The notes beneath the pieces were generated by a model. That model was not told where the DNA came from. It did no database searches and saw only the letters and a list, made by a program, of their open reading frames with translations. Positions 1-7,872 of a DNA stretch of 39,461 nt are shown here, piece by piece (positions within the stretch are counted from its first letter, which is position 1; each line of letters begins with the position of its first letter). Location: positions 1 to 39,461 of the forward strand of contig JAJZEQ010000123.1 of the NCBI GenBank assembly GCA_021851345.1. Direction: 5' to 3'. A program made the position numbers and the translations under genes. This stretch comes from Pseudomonadota bacterium. Lineage in GTDB: Bacteria > Pseudomonadota > Gammaproteobacteria > Burkholderiales > Gallionellaceae.

Positions 1-2
1 GT

Positions 3-41
3 ACCCGGAAGAAAAACTGGTTCCAGAGGTTATTCAATTGA
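3..41 (+). CDS. 3' end of an upstream gene (partial)
   Basis: The third forward frame is open from the window edge and ends at a TGA at 39-41, giving the tail TRKKNWFQRLFN. A basic and aromatic tail of this kind occurs at the end of class A penicillin-binding proteins such as PBP1B, but twelve residues are too few for an assignment. The stop overlaps the TTG start of the next gene as TTGA, the usual four-base coupling geometry, which supports both calls. Confidence 0.35.
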   Translation, partial: TRKKNWFQRLFN

Positions 42-580
42 AAAACAGATACGTTTGGCTTTTTGTTTCGGCATGGCTGCTGTTGCTTGCCGGATGCGCG
101 GGCGTCGCAACACGGCCATCAACCCCTGCTGCCGCACCCGCAACTGTTCCGCCCGCGGCGCAGCAACCGGGTGCCGCCGCCGCGCCGGTGCCTAGATCGG
201 CGATGTCGGGCAACCGCGCCGTGATCGCGCTGCTGGACCGGGCGCAGACCGACAGCGAGGGCGGGCAGCGTGAAGCGGCCGGCGCATCGCTGGAGCGCGC
301 GCTGCGCATCGAACCGCGCAATCCCTGGTTATGGTTTGAGCTTGCGCAATTGCGCCTGGCCCAGGGCCAGTATGCGCAGGCGATCACGCTGGCCCGCAAG
401 TCGAACAGTTTTTCCGGACGCCAATATCGCGTGCAAGCCGAAAACTGGCGGGTGATAGCACGGGCGCGCGTGTCGCAAGGCGACGCGGCGGGCGCCGATC
501 AGGCGTTCAAGCGCGCATCAGACCTTGAGCAGCAGGCCGGTGCGGAGGCGAATCACGACGCCGGATTCCACGGACAATGA
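38..580 (+). CDS. TPR-type outer-membrane lipoprotein
   Basis: A 180-residue secreted lipoprotein. The N-terminus (MKNRYVWLF) is followed by a hydrophobic stretch and a lipobox LAGC near residue 20, so it should be lipidated and anchored in the outer membrane. A Pro/Ala-rich linker follows (about residues 25-55). The C-terminal half is helical and resembles two to three tetratricopeptide-like helices (GASLERALRIEPRNPWLWFELAQ is interrupted here as GASLERALRI then EPRNPWLWFEL), which normally bind protein partners. The start is TTG, with AGAGGT seven bases upstream and overlap with the preceding stop. Function is unknown. Adjacency to a possible penicillin-binding protein end would suit a cell-wall accessory role, which is inference. 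Confidence 0.8.
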   Translation: MKNRYVWLFVSAWLLLLAGCAGVATRPSTPAAAPATVPPAAQQPGAAAAPVPRSAMSGNRAVIALLDRAQTDSEGGQREAAGASLERALRIEPRNPWLWFELAQLRLAQGQYAQAITLARKSNSFSGRQYRVQAENWRVIARARVSQGDAAGADQAFKRASDLEQQAGAEANHDAGFHGQ

Positions 581-587
581 GCGCGCC

Positions 588-854
588 ATGGAAATGATCA
601 GGATCAACTCGGGCAGGCTGCGAGCCATCGGCTACGATAAGCGCGCCCGCCTGCTGCAGGTGCAACTCGACGACGGCAGCACGCTGCAGTACAGCGGCGT
701 CGGCGAAGAAGCCTGGCGCCGGTTCAGCAACTCGGGCGCGGCATGGAGTTTCTATCGCGACAATATCGAGGAAGAGTTCACCGGCGTGCGCGTTTCCGGA
801 AATTCCCGCGCAGCCGCGAATCCGCTCGACGAATTATTCCGTAAGCCAGAGTAG
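588..854 (+). CDS. KTSC domain protein
   Basis: An 88-residue protein made almost entirely of one KTSC-type domain. It starts MEMIRINSGRLRAIGYD and contains the typical strand pattern with LQVQLDDGSTLQYSGV, then the helix EEAWRRF and the segment AAWSFYRDNI. The KTSC family is named after a lysyl-tRNA synthetase appendage and is otherwise of unknown role; it is probably a small nucleic-acid or protein binding module. I chose ATG 588, eight bases after the stop of the lipoprotein, because the family begins there. A longer reading from 525 would overlap the upstream gene with unrelated residues. It probably forms an operon with the lipoprotein. Confidence 0.8.
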   Translation: MEMIRINSGRLRAIGYDKRARLLQVQLDDGSTLQYSGVGEEAWRRFSNSGAAWSFYRDNIEEEFTGVRVSGNSRAAANPLDELFRKPE

Positions 855-911
855 TCATGTCAGCAATTTCATTGTCCGGATTTATTCGTTCGTTTTTTGA
901 GAGAGGAAAGC

Positions 912-1718
912 ATGAGTATTGACCCGATGGATGAGTTCAAATCCAGGCAACGCGAAACCTGGACGATGGGAAATTTCGGCGACATGGCTGTCTTCACGAC
1001 ACCCGTGGCCGGGCATCTGGTGCGCTACGCCGGGGTGAGCGGCGGCCAGGCGGTGCTGGATGTGGGGACGGGAACCGGCGTGGTTGCGATCACGGCGCGG
1101 CGCGCCGGCGCCAGGGTGACCGGACTTGACCTGACCCCTGCGCTGCTTGCGCATGCGAAGGTAAGCGCCACGCTGGCCGAGCTTGACGATATCGCCTGGC
1201 ATGAAGGCGATGCCGAGGCGCTGCCTTTTCCGGATGCATCTTTCGATGTCGTGTTGAGCCAGTTCGGGCATATATTCGCGCCGCGGCCCGAAGTTGCGCT
1301 GGGCGAGATGCTGCGCGTGCTGAAGCCGGGTGGCACCATCGCGTTCGCCACCTGGCCAGGCGAGCAACTGATTGGCCGCCAGTTCAGCCTGATCGCGAAA
1401 TATATTCCGCCGCAGCAGGGCGTCGCTTCGCCGCTGCAGTGGGGCGATGTAGCTGTCGTGCGGCAACGGCTGGGGGAAAGCGTAAAAGGCCTGCATTTTG
1501 AGCGGGGCACGATGGCTATCCCGGCGCTCAGCCCCAGGCATTTGCGCCTGTTCCAGGAAGCCAAGGCCGGCCCTTTCATCCGCGCCGTGCAGGCTTTGCA
1601 GCAAGAGCCCGCAAGGCTGGAGGTGTGGCGCAGAGAAATGGATGAGGTGCTGGGCGAATACCTGCACGACAATGTCGTCCGTCACGAGTATTTGCTGACG
1701 CGGGCGATCAAGGTCTGA
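912..1718 (+). CDS. Class I SAM-dependent methyltransferase
   Basis: A 268-residue methyltransferase of the UbiE/Methyltransf_11 type. Motif I is VLDVGTGTGVVAITA (about residues 45-60, SAM-binding glycine loop). An acidic residue ends the next strand (VTGLDLTP), and a motif GDAEALPFPDASFDVVLSQ precedes the post-motif helix with EMLRVLKPGG. The C-terminal 100 residues are specific to this protein and probably recognise substrate. The fold is clear but the substrate is not; a small molecule is likelier than RNA given the UbiE-like core. Start ATG 912 is preceded by GAGAGGAAAG. The gene stands alone and faces the ABC-F gene convergently across a repeat element. Confidence 0.85.
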   Translation: MSIDPMDEFKSRQRETWTMGNFGDMAVFTTPVAGHLVRYAGVSGGQAVLDVGTGTGVVAITARRAGARVTGLDLTPALLAHAKVSATLAELDDIAWHEGDAEALPFPDASFDVVLSQFGHIFAPRPEVALGEMLRVLKPGGTIAFATWPGEQLIGRQFSLIAKYIPPQQGVASPLQWGDVAVVRQRLGESVKGLHFERGTMAIPALSPRHLRLFQEAKAGPFIRAVQALQQEPARLEVWRREMDEVLGEYLHDNVVRHEYLLTRAIKV

Positions 1719-1770
1719 CAGCAGGGGTAACCGGGAGCGAACAGCAGGGCCAATATCACATTTGCTTTTC

Positions 1771-2082
1771 TACTGAGGTTTCCATATTTGACGACAGTGA
1801 CACATCTTGCGGAATGCGGTCAGGAGAAATTCAAAAACTGGCACGTCATTCCCGCGAATTCGGGGAATCCAGAATGCCTCGTCATTGCAACAAGGCTTTA
1901 GCTGCGAGCGGAGCGCGGCAGAGGCGAAGCCGACGCGGCAATCCAGTAATGCTGTCATTGCGAGAAGGCGTAGCCGACGTGGCAATCCAGAGGGTTTAAA
2001 AAAATGCATCCTGGTCTTGCTGGATTGCTTCACTTCGTTCGCAATGACGGCAGGGGTGTCGTGAATTATGGAAGTATCAATA
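1771..2082 (-). repeat. MITE-like element, copy 1
   Basis: A 312-bp non-coding element filling most of the gap between two convergent genes. Its outer ends are imperfect inverted repeats: the reverse strand begins TATTGATACTTCCATAATT near 2082, and the forward strand begins TACTGAGGTTTCCATATTTG at 1771. TA is present at both extremities. The interior carries inverted copies of the CGTCATTGCGA / CAATCCAG motif that recurs in copies 2 and 3. No credible reading frame is present, so I regard it as a non-autonomous mobile or repeat element. Orientation is given relative to copy 3. Confidence 0.7.
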
Positions 2083-2151
2083 ATTAAGGACTGGTAGCAA
2101 ATATGAATCATTTCGCCGACCCGCACTCGCGCTGACGGCAGAAACTCAGCC

Positions 2152-3900
2152 TCACTCCCCGAGCGCCATCTCCAGTTCCAGCCAGCCTTCTTCCAGTTCC
2201 GCCACTTTGGCTTCCAGTCTTGCATGCGCCGCGTTCAGTTCGGTGATCCTGTCGCGGTCGGGGCTGGCATAGGTGACGGGATCGGCGAGTTGCCGGTTGA
2301 CTGCGGCGAGTTCCGCCTGTGCGGTGGCCAGCGCGGTTTCGAGTTTGGTTTGCCTGGACTGCAGCGCCTTGCGGTTGGGCTTGGGCGCGGCGGGCAGGCT
2401 GGGCTTTGCCGGTTTGGCTTGCACGGTCTCGCGCGGGCGGCGGGTCTCGATCCAGTTCTTGTAGTCTTCCAGGTCACCGTCGAACAGTTTCGCTTCGCCA
2501 TCGGCGACCAGCCACAGCTCGTCGGCCACGGCGCGGATCAGGCTGCGGTCGTGCGACACGATCACCACGGCGCCGGTGTATTCCTCCAGCGCGATCGTGA
2601 GCGCGTCGCGCATGTCCAGGTCGAGGTGGTTGGTGGGTTCGTCGAGCAGCAGCAAGTGCGGCTTTTGCCAGGCCAGCAGCGCCAGCGTGGTTTCCTTGGG
2701 CGCGATGCGCTCCATGTGTTGCAGCGGGGTTGCGTTGCTGTCGAGATTTTCCAGCTGGTGCTGGGCGAAGTAGCCGATGCGGATGTCCGGCGTGATCTCC
2801 AGCGTGCCCGAGGTGGGCTGCAACTCGCCCACCAACAGCTTGATCAGCGTGGATTTGCCCGCGCCGTTGGGGCCGAGCAGCGCGATGCGCGCGCCGGAAC
2901 GCAGCACCAGTTCGACATTCTTGAACAGTGTCTTGTCGCCATAGGCGAAGCCCATCTTCTCAGCACGCATCAACAAATCGGGGCTGCGTTCGGGCGCTTC
3001 GATCTCCAGTTCGAAATGACCGTCGGTGACATGCACGGCGGCGATGCGCGTGATCCTGTCCAGCGCCTTGATGCGGCTTTGCGCCTGCCTGGCCTTGGTG
3101 GCCTGGGCGCGGAAGCGGCGCACAAAATCTTCCAGGTGCGCGATCTTTTCCTGCTGCTTGTTGAACGCCTGATTCTGCTGCGCGATCTTTTCAGCGCGGG
3201 CGCGCTCGAAGTCGTCGTAGTCGCCGGTGTAGCAGTCTATGGTCCGGTCGTGCACATGGGCGATGCGGTTGACGCAGGCATTGAGGAATTCGCGGTCGTG
3301 CGAGACCAGCAGGATGCTGCCGGGATAGCGCGCCAGGTACTGTTCCAGCCAGATGATCGCCTCGAGGTCGAGATGGTTTGTGGGTTCGTCCAGCAACAGC
3401 AGGTCGGCTCTGTGCATCAGCGCGCGCGCCAGGTTCAAACGCATGCGCCAGCCGCCGGAGAAGCTGGTCACCGGGCGTTCCAGCGTGTCGTTGGCAAAGC
3501 CCAGCCCGTTCAGCAGTTGCGCGGCACGCGCCGGGGCACCGTAGCCGTCGATGACCTCGAAGCGCTGTTGCGCATCGAACCATGCCGCATCGTGATTTTC
3601 CTTCGCCAGTGTTTTCTCCAGCAGGCGCAGCTCCACATCCCCGTCGAGCACGAACTCCAGAGCGGGCTCATCGGAGCTCGCGATCTCCTGTTCGACGAAC
3701 GCGATGGTCTTGCCGGACTGCATGGAAATCTCGCCGCCGTCGGGCTTGATCTCGTCGCGTATCAGTCGGAACAGCGTGGATTTGCCGCAGCCGTTTTTGC
3801 CTACCAGGCCGATGCGCTGGTCGGGGAACGCCTGCAGGCTCACATTTTGCAGCAGCGGCATGCCGCCTTGCAGGTATGACAGATTCTGGATATTGAGCAT
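2152..3900 (-). CDS. yheS: ABC-F family ATPase (YheS type), second domain lacks its signature motif
   Basis: A 582-residue soluble protein with two ABC ATPase domains and no membrane segments, as in ABC-F translation factors that bind the ribosomal E site. Domain 1 is complete: Walker A GKNGCGKST (residues 35-43), signature FSGGW and Walker B LLLLDEPTNHLD. The arginine-rich linker that contacts rRNA and tRNA follows (KIAHLEDFVRRFRAQ, then ATKARQAQSRIKALDRI). Domain 2 has Walker A GPNGAGKST and Walker B LLLLDEPTNHLD, but the text runs directly from HMERIAPKE to TTLALLAWQKPH. About 35 residues, including the expected FSGGEKARL signature, are absent. The C-terminal coiled coil is present. E. coli YheS is 637 residues, so the shortfall fits one internal deletion plus a shorter tail. 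ATP-hydrolysis cooperation at the site completed by the NBD2 signature should be impaired. Confidence 0.9.
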   Translation of the reverse strand: MLNIQNLSYLQGGMPLLQNVSLQAFPDQRIGLVGKNGCGKSTLFRLIRDEIKPDGGEISMQSGKTIAFVEQEIASSDEPALEFVLDGDVELRLLEKTLAKENHDAAWFDAQQRFEVIDGYGAPARAAQLLNGLGFANDTLERPVTSFSGGWRMRLNLARALMHRADLLLLDEPTNHLDLEAIIWLEQYLARYPGSILLVSHDREFLNACVNRIAHVHDRTIDCYTGDYDDFERARAEKIAQQNQAFNKQQEKIAHLEDFVRRFRAQATKARQAQSRIKALDRITRIAAVHVTDGHFELEIEAPERSPDLLMRAEKMGFAYGDKTLFKNVELVLRSGARIALLGPNGAGKSTLIKLLVGELQPTSGTLEITPDIRIGYFAQHQLENLDSNATPLQHMERIAPKETTLALLAWQKPHLLLLDEPTNHLDLDMRDALTIALEEYTGAVVIVSHDRSLIRAVADELWLVADGEAKLFDGDLEDYKNWIETRRPRETVQAKPAKPSLPAAPKPNRKALQSRQTKLETALATAQAELAAVNRQLADPVTYASPDRDRITELNAAHARLEAKVAELEEGWLELEMALGE

Positions 3901-4121
3901 GGGCGCGATGATATCAGACGGGGCGGGTCATTCCGGCACACCCTCATGGGGCCATACCGGGGCTTGAATAACGGGACACCTGACCACATATATACAAAGT
4001 GTCCGGGCATTACCGCTGGCAGCCTGAACACGGGGGTAATTCCGGGATGCGGTTTACCCTCCGGGATGCTTGGATTTCTATCCGGATTACCGGGGCCAGC
4101 TGATCACGTGAGGATACGAAT

Positions 4122-4679
4122 ATGAGGAAAATTTATTTGCTGGCAATGATGATGGCGCTGGTGGGACTGGAAGGATGCTCGACCTTTTCATCCAGCCTTG
4201 CAGGTGGCACTGCGGGTTACGGCCATGAACTGACAAAAAATGATAGCGGGATTCTTTATGGCCCGTTGCTCAAACTGCCCGCTTCGGACAATACCGTAAA
4301 ATCTGCTTGCGATGCGATTCAGAATGCCGATAAACGATGCGCCCGCCAGGATGATTATGTATTGGGTGTTATCAACCCGCAAAGAAAAGCGTTGGCTATG
4401 GCCAAAATTTTAGTCCTGATTCCAAAGGACAAACAAATTCAACCATGCGATGGAATCGAATCTGGCGGGTGTACCTTTTTGAAGGTGCAGGCGGAAAAGG
4501 GAGGGCTTGGCAAAGTTATTGAAATTGCTTCTGTGCCGGGTGACAAAAAATGTTACTGGATGGGGGGTGTCGGTGTAGGCCACACCGTTTGCCCGGCTTA
4601 CGGTTGGGATGCTGACAAAGACCTGCGCGATTTTGATTCCACCCTTGGCGGGTCAATAACAGGCGTTTATGACAAGTAA
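4122..4679 (+). CDS. Predicted lipoprotein of unknown function
   Basis: A 185-residue protein with a signal sequence (MRKIYLLAMMMALVGLEGC) and a lipobox LEGC at about residues 16-19, so a lipidated periplasmic or outer-membrane protein. The mature part is mostly beta or coil, rich in Gly and Lys, with several cysteines (CDAIQNADKRC, PCDGIESGGC, KKCYWMGG, TVCPAYGW) that could form disulfides in the periplasm. I do not recognise a family. Start ATG 4122 has AGGA upstream (GTGAGGATACGAAT). Base composition is lower in GC than its neighbours, which may hint at acquisition. Confidence 0.65.
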   Translation: MRKIYLLAMMMALVGLEGCSTFSSSLAGGTAGYGHELTKNDSGILYGPLLKLPASDNTVKSACDAIQNADKRCARQDDYVLGVINPQRKALAMAKILVLIPKDKQIQPCDGIESGGCTFLKVQAEKGGLGKVIEIASVPGDKKCYWMGGVGVGHTVCPAYGWDADKDLRDFDSTLGGSITGVYDK

Positions 4680-4698
4680 CGTAACGCATCCGGACGGG

Positions 4699-4714
4699 GT
4701 GCGTTTAAACGCAC
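4699..4714. repeat. 16-bp perfect palindrome between convergent genes
   Basis: GTGCGTTTAAACGCAC is perfectly self-complementary and lies 20 bases after the lipoprotein stop, in the gap before the convergent HD-GYP gene. No T-run follows on either side, so it is at best a weak bidirectional hairpin; a protein-binding site is equally possible. Confidence 0.35.
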
Positions 4715-4802
4715 AACACTGAAACTGCGCGGAAATTCAGCCAGCCAGGCCGCACGAGCTACAAAGTCATGCGACCCCTTGTTGTGATGTGAAACGGCCC
4801 CG

Positions 4803-6050
4803 TCAACCGTTGAGGAAATGTTTGCTGACCGACCGGTTCAGCAGTGCTTCCAGTGTGCTGTCGTCGGCGCGGCTGATCTCCTGGTAAAGGGGATAGGCAA
4901 TGCCGCCGAAGGTGGATAACAGTTCGGGATCGAAGCGACTGCCGCTGTCGCGTTGCAGGAGGTCCATTGTTTCCCCGAAACCGAAGGGTTCCTTGTACGG
5001 ACGCTTTGAGGTGAGCGCGTCGAACACGTCGACAATCGCGAAGATGCGCGCGTTCAGGGGAATTTCCTTCCCCTTCAGCCCCTTCATATAGCCGCTGCCA
5101 TCGAATTTTTCGTGGTGGAACTCTACTACCTCCCTCGCCCCGGCCAGCCAGTTGGATTTGCTGATGATATCCACTCCCAGCAGCACATGGCTGCGCATCA
5201 CCTCAAATTCCGTATCGGACAGGCTGGCGGGCTTGAGCAGGATGTTGTCGCGAATGCCGATTTTGCCCACGTCGTGCAGGAATGCGCCGGCAATCAGGTT
5301 GCGTATCTTCGGGCTGGGCAATCCCAGCGTCTCGGCGAGGCGTATTGCGTAAAGGGTGACCCGGTAATTATGGCTGTTGGTGTCGGAATCCCGTTCGGCG
5401 ATGGCGCTGCCCAGCACATCCATCAACTCGATATGGCTTTTAAGCAGGTCGGTGGCGAGATTGATCAACCCGCGGTTGAGGGAAATGATAATGGGGTAGA
5501 GCATGATAGCGGTGATGAGGACCACCACCACCACCAAGAGCAGGGTGCGGATGATATCCGCTTCGATATTGTGCAGGGTTTCGGCATCAACCTGATACAC
5601 GCCCTCGAAATAACCGACCAGGTCTCCGCGTTTATCCTGGAGAGGCAACAGCACCTGCAGGAACAACTGCCTGTCGATCCAGAATTTCTTGTAATAGCGG
5701 GTGTTCTCCATCGGGAAATGGTGAACATACTGTTCGAGCTTTTGCTCTACCATCTCCCTGCCCGGGCTTACTTCCCGCAGTATCTGCTTTTTGTGTTCAT
5801 CGTAGAGATCGAGAACAATGAAATGCCCCTTGAGGAATTCGTCGGCTTTTCGTTTCAGCATTTCCACCTGACCGGCTCCGGACCGGTCAAACCCGGCGGT
5901 AAAGGATCGCGATTCTTTCACCGCCAGGTCAAGCACCAGCTCGTCCACCCCGTTCATTTTCAGGTAGAACACCGCTCCGCTGATTACCAGGGACAGCGAT
6001 AACCACCCCAGCAGCAGGCGCTTGACGATTTTTTTGTGAATGTTTTGCAT
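4803..6050 (-). CDS. Membrane-bound HD-GYP c-di-GMP phosphodiesterase
   Basis: A 415-residue inner-membrane signalling protein. A first membrane helix (about residues 10-30) and a second (about 167-190, LLVVVVVLITAIMLY) bracket a periplasmic sensor segment of roughly 135 residues. The cytoplasmic HD-GYP domain has the metal pair HDVGK at about 259-263 and HHEKFDGSGY at 312-321. These are the defining residues of c-di-GMP phosphodiesterases that linearise the messenger, although the usual P after GY is M here. Start ATG 6050 is chosen because the signal-anchor helix begins there; the frame is open further upstream but encodes implausible sequence overlapping pepD. It is divergent from pepD and convergent with the lipoprotein gene. 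The sensed signal is unknown. Confidence 0.85.
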   Translation of the reverse strand: MQNIHKKIVKRLLLGWLSLSLVISGAVFYLKMNGVDELVLDLAVKESRSFTAGFDRSGAGQVEMLKRKADEFLKGHFIVLDLYDEHKKQILREVSPGREMVEQKLEQYVHHFPMENTRYYKKFWIDRQLFLQVLLPLQDKRGDLVGYFEGVYQVDAETLHNIEADIIRTLLLVVVVVLITAIMLYPIIISLNRGLINLATDLLKSHIELMDVLGSAIAERDSDTNSHNYRVTLYAIRLAETLGLPSPKIRNLIAGAFLHDVGKIGIRDNILLKPASLSDTEFEVMRSHVLLGVDIISKSNWLAGAREVVEFHHEKFDGSGYMKGLKGKEIPLNARIFAIVDVFDALTSKRPYKEPFGFGETMDLLQRDSGSRFDPELLSTFGGIAYPLYQEISRADDSTLEALLNRSVSKHFLNG

Positions 6051-6280
6051 GAGTGTGCAGTTTGGGAATCCACCCGGGATACGGAAAAAATAGCACGTTA
6101 GCGCAACAAAGCCAACAATCACGCCGGGTATCGCCAAACATCTGTATGCCGGCAGGCATGAAGCCGTGTGGTTTGTAGAAATCACCCGATATGACTTTTG
6201 GGCTTGTGGGAAAGATTTGCACGTATCCTTGCCGTCGCCCATAACCGTTTCAAGGTTCATTCCAGGATGCGATGCTGAGC

Positions 6281-6286
6281 TAGAAT
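6281..6286 (+). promoter_or_regulatory. Possible -10 box upstream of pepD
   Basis: TAGAAT lies about 50 bases before the chosen pepD start, in the 286-bp gap shared with the divergent HD-GYP gene. No good -35 hexamer is present at standard spacing, so the call is weak. Confidence 0.25.
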
Positions 6287-6336
6287 ACGCGTTGAACCCA
6301 CACAACCCCGCCCGGGCGATACACGCTAATTCTTTC

Positions 6337-7806
6337 ATGGCAACGACCAGCAACCTTGCAAACCTGCAACCGGCTTCCGTCTGGGCGCACTTCGCCACGC
6401 TGTGCGCGATACCGCGTGCCTCGTATCGCGAGGCCGCGCTGCGGGAGCATCTGGTCGCATGGGCGCAGGGGCGCGGCATCGAAGCCATCGTTGATGGCGC
6501 GGGCAACCTGATCCTGAAGAAGCCCGCGAGCCCCGGCTGCGAGTCCGTGCCCGGCGTGATACTTCAGGGCCATCTCGACATGGTGTGCCAGGTCAATGCC
6601 GGGACCCGGCATGACTTCGAGCGCGACCCGATAAACACCGTGGTGCGCGATGGCTGGGTCATCGCGGAGGACACCACGCTGGGTGCGGACAACGGCATCG
6701 GTGTCGCGCTTGCGCTGGCCGCACTGGAAGAGGCCGGCCTGATCCATCCACCGCTGGAGGTGCTGCTTACCGTCAACGAGGAATTCGGCATGGATGGCGC
6801 GCGCGGGCTGGTGCCCGGCACTTTGCTGGGAAGGACGCTGATCAACCTCGACACCGAGGAGTGGGGACATTTCTATCTGGGCTGCGCGGGCGGGGTGGAT
6901 GTGGAAGTGCTCCACGAATGCACACAGCAATACCTGCCGGCGGATTATGCGCTGCTGCAGTTCGAAGTGTCCGGGCTGCGCGGCGGCCATTCCGGCATCG
7001 ACATTCATCTCGGGCGCGGCAATGCGATCAAGCTGCTCGCGGAGGCGTTGCGCGACCTGTCCGCGCACACCGACGTGCGCCTGATCGGGTTGAAGGGCGG
7101 CACCGCGCGCAACGCGATTCCGCGCGAGGCCTGCGCCGTGTGCGCGCTGCCCATCGTCTTCGCATCGAATATCGACGAGTGGGTACGGCATCGGCATCAG
7201 GCATGGCGGGCGCGGTTCGCGGAGACGGATGGGAACGTGTCGTTTGCATGCGAGCACTACGACACGCCGCCGGACAACTCCATCTCGCGCACCGAGCAGG
7301 ATAGCCTGCTCGCCTTCCTCGACAGCGCCGTCAACGGAGTCGCGCGTATCAGCGGTGACTTTCCCGGCGTGACGGATACCTCATCCAACCTCGGCGTGGT
7401 TGCGCTGGAACACGGCGCGTTCCGCGCGACCTTCAAGGTGCGTTCGCTGCAGGACGCGCGCGCGGATGCGCTGGCCGACAAGCTGGTCTCCTATGCCACC
7501 GCCCACGGCTTGCAGGCCTATAAGGACGGCGCGTATCCGGGCTGGACGCCAGACCCGTCATCATCCCTGCTCGGGCTGTGCCAGCAGGTGTACCGGGAAC
7601 AATTCGGCCGGCCCGCATCGTTGCAGGTGATCCACGCCGGGCTGGAATGCGGCCTGCTCGCCGCCAGCCATCCGCATCTGGACATGATCTCGTTCGGCCC
7701 CGACATTCGCGGCGCGCATGCGCCCGGCGAAAGCGTGGAAATTGAATCCGTCGCGCGCTGCTGGCAATTGCTCAAGGCAGTGCTGAAAACAATGGCGACG
7801 ACTTAG
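6337..7806 (+). CDS. pepD: Aminoacyl-histidine dipeptidase PepD (M20 family)
   Basis: A 489-residue cytosolic metallopeptidase that cleaves Xaa-His and related dipeptides. The M20 zinc-ligand motifs are in order: LQGHLDMVCQ (about residue 75, zinc His and adjacent catalytic Asp), ADNGIGVALA (bridging Asp, about 117), the catalytic Glu pair in TVNEEFGMDGA (about 147), and INLDTEEWG. The inserted lid/dimerisation domain (VSGLRGGHSGIDIH, about 210-225) and the C-terminal zinc His in LECGLLA follow. Length matches E. coli PepD (485). Start ATG 6337 begins MATTSNLANLQPASVWAHF, the family's usual start. An in-frame extension upstream has no similarity to the family. Confidence 0.93.
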   Translation: MATTSNLANLQPASVWAHFATLCAIPRASYREAALREHLVAWAQGRGIEAIVDGAGNLILKKPASPGCESVPGVILQGHLDMVCQVNAGTRHDFERDPINTVVRDGWVIAEDTTLGADNGIGVALALAALEEAGLIHPPLEVLLTVNEEFGMDGARGLVPGTLLGRTLINLDTEEWGHFYLGCAGGVDVEVLHECTQQYLPADYALLQFEVSGLRGGHSGIDIHLGRGNAIKLLAEALRDLSAHTDVRLIGLKGGTARNAIPREACAVCALPIVFASNIDEWVRHRHQAWRARFAETDGNVSFACEHYDTPPDNSISRTEQDSLLAFLDSAVNGVARISGDFPGVTDTSSNLGVVALEHGAFRATFKVRSLQDARADALADKLVSYATAHGLQAYKDGAYPGWTPDPSSSLLGLCQQVYREQFGRPASLQVIHAGLECGLLAASHPHLDMISFGPDIRGAHAPGESVEIESVARCWQLLKAVLKTMATT

Positions 7807-7872
7807 GTCCTGTTGGAATCCAGGGCAGAAATCCCGGCATATCCCGTGACAACAACACAAGACAGGAGTGGC

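Noticed and set aside
882-1685. A 267-codon reverse frame opposite the methyltransferase
   Set aside because: Antisense of a gene with complete methyltransferase motifs; no motif or ribosome-binding site of its own.
2224-3879. A long forward open frame opposite the ABC-F gene
   Set aside because: It mirrors the reverse-strand gene, has Gln/Arg/Val-rich composition typical of antisense frames in GC-rich DNA and no domain.
6051-6506. An N-terminal extension of the HD-GYP protein
   Set aside because: It would overlap pepD on the other strand and put the membrane anchor deep inside the protein.
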